This document shows positions 57,766 through 64,000 of a stretch of DNA of 64,000 nt, in pieces. Where the stretch lies: the NCBI RefSeq assembly GCF_023898315.1, contig NC_064615.1, positions 5,838,501-5,902,500 of the forward strand, read 5' to 3'. The stretch's first letter is position 1. Each line of letters begins with the position of its first letter. Position numbers and translations under genes: made by a program. The notes under the pieces were generated by a model, which was given only the letters and a program-made list of their open reading frames with translations, did no database searches and was not told where the DNA came from. This stretch comes from Schistocerca nitens. Lineage: Eukaryota > Arthropoda > Insecta > Orthoptera > Acrididae.

Positions 57766-58436
57766 AAACTACCCAGCACTTGACACAAGTGAATGAAAAC
57801 GACAGAATGAAAGCTACATTTCCTTGGTGCCCTTTTATACCGGTATCACAGCGGTGCAGCACTCTGTTTCCTCCTTATTCAACGTGACGTATTTATTATT
57901 GAGTAAGACATTAATCAGTTTCTAATTCAAAACAGATAAATTTCAAGTTCTAAATATTGTATTTTCTCTGAAACTACTAACTGGGTTTTTAAGAGTGAAA
58001 CACTGTTGAATTTGTCTCTTTCTGAAATTCGCTACCAAGGGCTGAAGTTATTAAAATTCCAATTCAAAAAGCAAAGTGGATGCCGATATCTCTGTAATTA
58101 GTATAGCTATGAAAAGAGAATGTAGCTTATTTTGCGACGACTTTTTCACAGTTCATTTGAGTTCAGGAAATATCCGAGCTAAACAGCTTAAGTGGATTAC
58201 TTGGTATGAAGGATGATTCCGTGATGATGTTGCAAACTTTCGGGGATGATGGACAAGGTAAAATGCATCAATTTGAGTTAAAGGACTCCGGCCCGGAAAC
58301 AACTCGAAAATTATAAGGGAAAACCGTTCTGATACATCTGAGAGTAGAATACATGTAACGGTATTGTTGTTGCTAATATTGTAGGGTAGGCAACTTCCAA
58401 AGTAGGAAGTAATGGCGAAAAAAAACAAGAAAAAAT
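57766..58436. other. No feature recognised
   Basis: AT-rich sequence with no recognisable coding or repeat signature. Confidence 0.3.
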
Positions 58437-58760
58437 TGTCCAGTAAACATGGCTCCTAAAATGCATACGTTAAGAGCTGTGAGCACTTGTTCATCTCCGA
58501 TACTGAGACAAATCTACTGAAAGCTCTTAGATTTCCACACTTTTGAAGGAGGTAGGAAAACATTACATAACAGTAAATATGGGCTTTTAAATGCATACTT
58601 ATGAGCTATGACAACTTGTTCATCTTCACTACTGTGAAACACATTTCTTCTCCCGAACACGTGCCCACTGCTCTTAAGGTAAGAATGTTAGAGCCCTTAT
58701 TTACTGGACAACTTTTTGTTGTTTTGGTCCATACCACCTCCTCTCAAAATATGCAGACCA
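58437..58760. repeat. Foldback dispersed repeat, copy 2
   Basis: 'tccagtaaacatgg..cctaaaatgcatac' at 58440 recurs inverted as 'gttagagcccttatttactggac' at about 58690-58711. A second unit, 'aacagtaaatatgggcttttaaatgcata' (58568), mirrors the same segment around a centre near 58635. The flank 'ttttggtccatacca' matches copy 1 at 1095-1500. It is non-coding. Confidence 0.6.
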
Positions 58761-59193
58761 AAGAGCTCGCAGTAGGGAAGTTTGTTTCACAACATCGAAG
58801 GTGAGTAAGTGCTCGTATCTCTTAAGGCATGGATTTTTATTTGACATTTTTTTCTTAGTTTTGTACTGTTCTACAACTGTAGCAGCAACAGTAGTAGTGT
58901 ATTTATTCCATTGTCAGAGGAATATACGTTTAAAAAAAAAAAGTTGACTTGTAACTTTCGTTTCGATCGTTTCCAGACCAGGGTTCTTACCTCAAATCGA
59001 TACATTTACCCTTCCTCATCATTCCTGAAAGTTTATAACATCGTCAAGGAATCACCAGGCATACTAATAAACGAAAACAACCATTTGCGGAAAAAGGAAT
59101 GCGTGAAAGAAAGGCTGTTCACAAAATATAGTTCATTCAGATGTTAGCAGCATGAAGATATATCTAGTTTACAACTACTGATTGGTTGGTAAG
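58761..59193. other. No feature recognised
   Basis: AT-rich flank of copy C. An open frame at 58911-59147 has no recognised family. Confidence 0.3.
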
Positions 59194-59195
59194 TA

Positions 59196-60613
59196 CACTC
59201 CTGGAAATGGAAAAAAGAACACATTGACACCGGTGTGTCAGACCCACCATACTTGCTCCGGACACTGCGAGAGGGCTGTACAAGCAATGATCACACGCAC
59301 GGCACAGCGGACACACCAGGAACCGCGGTGTTGGCCGTCGAATGGCGCTAGCTGCGCAGCATTTGTGCACCGCCGCCGTGTCAGCCAGTTTGCCGTGGCA
59401 TACGGAGCTCCATCGCAGCCTTTAACACTGGTAGCACGCCGCGACAGCGTGGACGTGAACCGTATGTGCAGTTGACGGACTTTGAGCGAGGCCGTATAGT
59501 GGGCATGCGGGAGGCCGAGTGGACGTACCGCCGAATTGCTCAACACGTGGGGCGTGAGGTCTCCACAGTACATCGATGTTGTCGCCAGTGGTCGGCGGAA
59601 GGTGCACGTGCCCGTCGACCTGGGACCGGACCGCAGCGACGCACGGATGCACGCCAAGACCGTAGGATCCTACGCAGTGCCGTAGGGGACCGCACCGCCA
59701 CTTCCCAGCAAATTAGGGACACTGTCGCTCCTGGGGTATCGGCGAGGACCATTCGCAACCGTCTCCATGAAGCTGGGCTACGGTCCCGCACACCGTTAGG
59801 CCGTCTTCCGCTCACGCCCCAACATCGTGCAGCCCGCCTCCAGTGGTGTCGCGACAGGCGTGAATGGAGGGACGAATGGAGACGTGTCGTCTTCAGCGAT
59901 GAGAGTCGCTTCTGCCTTGGTGCCAATGATGGTCGTATGCGTGTTTGGCGCCGTGCAGGTGAGCGCCACAATCAGGACTGCATACGACCGAGGCACACAG
60001 GGCCAACACCCGGCATCATGGTGTGGGGAGCGATCTCCTACACTGGCCGTACACCACTGGTGATCGTCGAGGGGACACTGAATAGTGCACGGTACATCCA
60101 AACCGTCATCGAACCCATCGTTCTACCATTCCTAGACCGGCAAGGGAACTTGCTGTTCCAACAGGACAATGCACGTCCGCATGTATCCCGTGCCACCCAA
60201 CGTGCTCTAGAAGGTGTAAGTCAACTACCCTGGCCAGCAAGATGTCCGGATCTGTCCCCCATTGAGCATGTTTGGGACTGGATGAAGCGTCGTCTCACGC
60301 GGTCTGCACGTCCAGCACGAACGCTGGTCCAACTGAGGCGCCAGGTGGAAATGGCATGGCAAGCCGTTCCACAGGACTACATCCAGCATCTCTACGATCA
60401 TCTCCATGGGAGAATAGCAGCCTGCATTGCTGCGAAAGGTGGATATACACTGTACTAGTGCCGACATTGTGCATGCTCTGTTGCCTGTGTCTATGTGCCT
60501 GTGGTTCTGTCAGTGTGATCATGTGATGTATCTGACCCCAGGAATGTGTCAATAAAGTTTCCCCTTCCTGGGACAATGAATTCACGGTGTTCTTATTTCA
60601 ATTTCCAGGAGTG
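59196..60613 (+). mobile_element. Tc1-like element copy C
   Basis: 1418 bp, flanked by TA (59194-59195 and 60614-60615), with the same terminal repeats as A and B. It lacks 4 bp of the leader near 59379 (cgccgccgtgtcag against cgccgccgtcagtgtcag in A and B), which closes the upstream in-frame extension. Confidence 0.95.
59436..60458 (+). pseudogene. Tc1-like transposase, start codon lost
   Basis: The full 340-codon frame is open to TAG 60456-60458, but the initiator is ACG (59436-59438) where A and B have ATG. All catalytic residues are intact: FSDESRF, QQDNARPH and SPIEHVW, with 32 residues between the second Asp and the Glu. The next in-frame ATG is Met24 of the transposase (IVGMREAEW), inside the first helix-turn-helix, so a protein from it would lack part of the DNA-binding domain. 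Initiation at ACG is possible but usually weak. W29 is retained and G28 reads Glu. The element is probably non-autonomous but a good substrate for copy A's product. Confidence 0.9.
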
Positions 60614-60689
60614 TATACTAGAGTTTAATGTTCCATCGACAACGAGGTTGTTAGAGACGTAGCAAAAGTTTTCTCACTAGTAAAGGACG

Positions 60690-60800
60690 GGGAAGGAGAT
60701 CGGCAGTGCTCTTTTCATTGGAACTGTCCCTGCATTTGCCTTAAGAGATTTAGGGAAATCACGGAAAATCTAAATCTGGATGGACGGGGACATGACGGAC
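60690..60800 (-). repeat. Dispersed SINE-like repeat fragment
   Basis: 'ggaactgtccctgcatttgccttaagagatttagggaaatcacgg' with 'aaaatctaaatctggatgg' is the clearest copy of the family also seen at 18215, 23555 and 23985. Confidence 0.55.
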
Positions 60801-61029
60801 ACACGTTGCTAACATTTGCCCTATACCGTGAACAAGCACTGCGCTTACATTTAGCCTACGTAACGCTGTAGTGTAGTTACAGTGGCCTTATGTTATGAGT
60901 GTCGTGCCATATATTTCACCGTTTAAGTCGTATCTATGAAAATGGAGAACCACAACTTGCGAATTGTGGAAGAACAATATACGAATTAATAAGGGACGAG
61001 AACCGTCGCACCACACAGTTACTGCGCCA

Positions 61030-61310
61030 GCTACCCGCGAACAGCCTCGGCGCAGCAGCACCTGCGGCTGTGTACTGTGGGGAGGTAACGGAGTGTGTGT
61101 GGGCAGGCTCGTGGTCCAGTGGGCTGCGGGCCAAGCGGCCTGCGTGCGCCATGTGCAGGGGCAGGGGCGCGGGTAGGCAGCCCGCGCAGCGCGAGGGCGT
61201 GGCGCGCTTCCCAGGCGGTGCCGCCGCTGACTCAGGCCGCTTGCGAAACACCGCCTCGCGCGGCGCATCTAGCCACCAGAGTGTAGCCCGTGCGCGCCTG
61301 CAGGTGAGCT
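61030..61310. other. CpG-rich patch
   Basis: GC/CpG-rich block (gtaggcagcccgcgcagcgcg, cgtggcgcgcttcccaggcgg). Open frames of up to 149 codons overlap on both strands, in keeping with base composition. It may be promoter-like. Confidence 0.35.
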
Positions 61311-61349
61311 GCCTCCACGTGCCAGTGAATTATTGCTCGTTCGATTAGG

Positions 61350-62435
61350 ACGGAGTCACTTTTGGCATTCCCGTCTGCACAGTGCAACTACTCGGCTGAA
61401 TCCTAGATGAGAGACCCACAACCATCACAGTAGGTGACAAACAATCTGCAGTATTCATCCCGCAAGCTGGAGAATCAGGAGGAGCCATATTGTAGGCTAT
61501 CGATATATCTGGCCCAACTGTCTGAACAAAGTTTTACAGTTGTACGTAGATGACATTGTACGGAAGAGTCTCGATAGTTCGAGGTGAAGGCAACTGGGAC
61601 CACTGCGAACAATTGAAGACTTGGACTGTCGAAGTTTATGCGAGGAGAAGAAATAGAGCGATGTTGAAAAGAGTACAGACATCAACTTATCAACTATATT
61701 AAAACAAGGATGTCAAATGAAACAGCTTTCAGCTGTCTGGTTTCCAAACTTATTTTATTTGGCTACCAGTTTCGGCAATTTACTACGCCATCTTCAGGCC
61801 CCTGATCGACGTTTAGGGAGATTCCACCTCGGTTCTGGTCAAAACAGGGGCCAGCAATACCGGTATTAGTAGATCTCTGCTTGCTATAGCGATCACTTCA
61901 ATCTTCATCTGCCGGCAGATCCGAACCTGCTCGGTCTCGTATCTCCTCAGCTGACATCACGTGGCTAGCTGCACGCTCTATCAGTCTTCTCACCGAGGAA
62001 AAATTCTTTGGGAGAATCGAACCCGGATCCTTCGCATGGCAGCTATCTACGCTGACCACTCACCTGTGGAGGTGGACAACTCAAAAATCAAAACACTGAC
62101 CAAAACCAAAAACAAACTCTACAGGTTCTCCTTTCTCCCAACTTCAATACAACCCAACCTGACGATCAAAAGAGCCACGAGAAGCGGGTAAGTTTTTCTA
62201 TCGTGGTAGTAGAATCTATAAACAAGGAAGATGCAACTAAGAGCAACAATGATTGCATAAAGCGGCTTTCTGTAAGAAAAATTAATAGCGTTTAAATCGA
62301 AAAACACACTGCCTTGCAAATTAAGAGTACCACTGAAAACATTAGGAGGAAACGAAATAAACCTTTACGGTTTGAGCTGTTATGTGGTGTTATCTCAGTG
62401 ACTGCAAGATCGAGCCAAATTTACGAAGACCTTTC
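61350..62435. other. Unassigned; tRNA-like minus-strand remnant 61985-62060
   Basis: 'ggagaatcgaacccggatcc' followed by 'cgcatggcagctatctacgctgaccac' is the complement of a tRNA-like B-box and anticodon arm, suggesting a decayed SINE head. 'gctaccagtttcggcaatttactacgccatcttcaggcccctg' at about 61760-61805 is a motif recurrent in orthopteran repeats. A related 'gaccagtttcggctttataggtatcatcgg' is at 26207. No gene was recognised. Confidence 0.35.
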
Positions 62436-62439
62436 TACT

Positions 62440-63330
62440 TGCCAGTGTGACGCATCCCTTCTGGCCTGGGTACTGGCACAGCGACAGAGCTGGCGCCAGA
62501 TCTGGGTGGGTGGGTTGCTGCACACCACGCAGACAGTTGATAGCGACAAGTGTCTTGTGTGCACCAGCATTGTCCCGTCGGGAACTGGCGCCACGTTACT
62601 GCCGTGGGGATGCCACGTGTCCGTGACACCGTCGTGCCACCAAATTTCCCTCAGTCACTATCACTACCAGTCGTGACCTGGGTCAAACCCGATGCCTCAC
62701 CACACCACGACTCCAGGAATAATACTGTTGTGCCTCCCTAAAATACTGCAGGAATGGGACATTTCCCCAAGTCGCCGACATATTCGCCAACGGTGGTCGG
62801 ACAGGGTGCAGCAGAACCGTGATTCTTCACTGAAAACAATGTGATGCCATTTTTTTGCACTCCAAGCTTCCCATCACTACACCACTGCAAGAGCAGTCGT
62901 TTGTGTTGTGTTGTGAGTGGTAGTCTACCCATGGGACGCTGCAACCAATGGGGCAGGATGGCATAGAATTTTGCAGGGAGTCCATTGCTTGTTCTCGAAT
63001 GGCGGCTGCAGATGTGAATGGTTTGTGGTATACTTGGTGCAAGTACGGCTATTGTGTCTTGTGATGGTCAGACGAGTATGCCTCATCTCATGTCCCCATG
63101 CACAACGCCGGACTACTGTCAGCGAATCTCCCCTAAGTCTGGATATTTGACGAATCGACCAGCCCACGACAAGGTCCCTTTCAAATGTTGTGAGGAGTTG
63201 ATGACGCCATCTCATACGTGTACGAGGTATCTATGTAGCCTCCGCAGTGATCAGTCAACATCCGAAGCTTTTCACGCCCCTCACGTATCTCACCAGTCCT
63301 GGTAACAACAATAAGCACGAACATACTAAC
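62440..63330 (-). pseudogene. Tc1-like transposase, degenerate (family 4)
   Basis: Minus strand. The HTH reads MRWRHQLLTTFERDLVVGWSIRQISRLRGDSLTVVRR (63215-63105). A linker in another frame reads LHQVYHKPFTSAAAIREQAMDSLQNS (about 63040-62960), shared with 51990-52380. The catalytic start HHIVFSEESRFC with DHRWRICRRLGE (62850-62770) has Glu in place of the first Asp, then GRHNSIIPGVVV (about 62740-62705). The second half, with the other acids, is not recognisable. Stops and shifts are frequent. Confidence 0.65.
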
Positions 63331-64000
63331 GCACTCTGATGGTCGTTTTACCTGTCTCAGAGAATTGAAATTCTAATCATTTACCTACCTGCTGATGGCG
63401 CGTAAGCGTTCAAAGTTACATAAAGATCCTGTGTTAGTAGCTTCATTTTTTTTTGTCAGGCATTCCATGCTGCCTTAAATCGTATAAAGATTATGAGAAA
63501 GCTAAGTAAACAACCCAATTCTGTGTGAAGGGTACCTATGGACAATGGGGAAAATCGCAATGAAATGATTGGAAGTATTTGCAATGGGCCGGTAGGGGGC
63601 ACAAACCGTATGGCTCGATTGAGTAAGGAATGAAGATCTTGCGATCCCAGTGAGAAAAAATTCTCAATAAAGAATGTAATGAATTGAAAAAACAGACTCT
63701 TTGGTTACATGATACTACACGGCTGTAATGCAAAGGCTGGAGGAAGCAGATTACTGCAGATACGTGTATATAACGCAGATTCATCGTGATGCAGGCAAAT
63801 GTTTTGATGAAATGAAGGATGTAGAACTACTTTACTTCCGCTTCTCCTGTCCTACTTTGAAATCTTCAGGGAAGTTCTCCTGAAAATTTTGCGGGTCTAG
63901 TACTCCTAGAAGAGGTCTGACACACAGTCGTAATTTCACAGAAAATTTCAAATCAGCGTACATCCAATTGATGGGTAGGAGATTCATTCTAGAAACAATC
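63331..64000. other. No gene recognised; partial repeat near the end
   Basis: AT-rich. Positions about 63825-63960 (ctttacttccgc, gttctcctgaaaattttgcgg, agtactcctag, aatttcacagaaaatttcaaatcagcg) weakly resemble a dispersed orthopteran SINE/MITE-type repeat. This rests on recall only. Confidence 0.3.

Noticed and set aside
61010..61348. 149-codon plus-strand frame in the CpG-rich block
   Set aside because: Low-complexity Ala/Gly/Arg composition with equally long antisense frames.
1..64000. CRISPR array, bacterial operons or a prophage
   Set aside because: No regularly spaced repeats of CRISPR type, no ribosome-binding-site-led gene strings, and the whole content is eukaryotic transposable elements.

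Overview
The window looks like eukaryotic, repeat-dominated intergenic DNA from an insect, most likely a large-genome orthopteran (grasshopper or locust type). Three things point there: many tRNA-headed SINEs with intact target-site duplications, several co-resident Tc1/mariner lineages, and jockey-type LINE 3' ends with a GTAGATG-like tail that I recognise from locust-type genomes. This assignment rests on recognition by eye, not on a search. I see no bacterial gene structure, no operons, no CRISPR array, and no convincing host protein-coding gene with a complete exon set.

Layout. 0-10 kb: a foldback repeat (1.1-1.5 kb), an internally deleted mariner (2.2-2.7 kb), a decayed Tc1-like transposase (2.9-3.9 kb, minus), a LINE (4.0-5.7 kb, minus), a Tc1 element split by a SINE at its start codon (6.4-7.6 kb), the first copy of a ~630-bp duplication (7.5-8.1 kb) and a second LINE 3' end (8.7-9.4 kb). 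10-22 kb: SINEs at 10.4, 16.6 and 18.4 kb, a CT/AC microsatellite (11.9 kb), the second duplication copy (12.5-13.2 kb) abutting a Penelope-like element with inverted ends (13.2-14.8 kb), a 773-bp palindrome (19.7-20.4 kb), and an acidic-tailed open frame of transposon type (20.8-21.4 kb). 22-35 kb: mariner and other transposase fossils, an unrecognised broken coding frame (28.0-28.6 kb) and a 2.2-kb LINE (29.95-32.2 kb).

35-64 kb: three near-identical 1.42-kb Tc1-like elements (35.9, 50.4 and 59.2 kb, all plus strand). The first encodes an apparently intact 340-aa transposase. The second carries a premature stop and the third has lost its ATG. Also present are an older Tc1 with a damaged 3' end (38.3-39.7 kb), a nested SINE-in-SINE (45.2 kb), a mariner interrupted by a SINE (53.8-55.2 kb), another LINE fragment (53.3 kb), two fossils of one Tc1 family (52 and 63 kb), and a second foldback repeat (58.4 kb). 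Ten CpG-rich patches are scattered through the window; none could be tied to a gene.

How the parts relate. The window is a layered record of insertions. LINEs and Penelope-type elements move by reverse transcription, and the SINEs presumably borrow LINE machinery. Tc1/mariner elements insert at TA by cut-and-paste. The nesting orders events: the SINE is younger than the Tc1 at 6.4 kb, the mariner at 53.8 kb and the outer SINE at 45.2 kb. Nothing here is established as a new biological system. The best leads are the recently active Tc1 trio with its 32-residue D-to-E spacing, the 111-bp inverted copy inside a SINE, the duplicated SINE/Tc1 composite, and the unrecognised frame at 28 kb.
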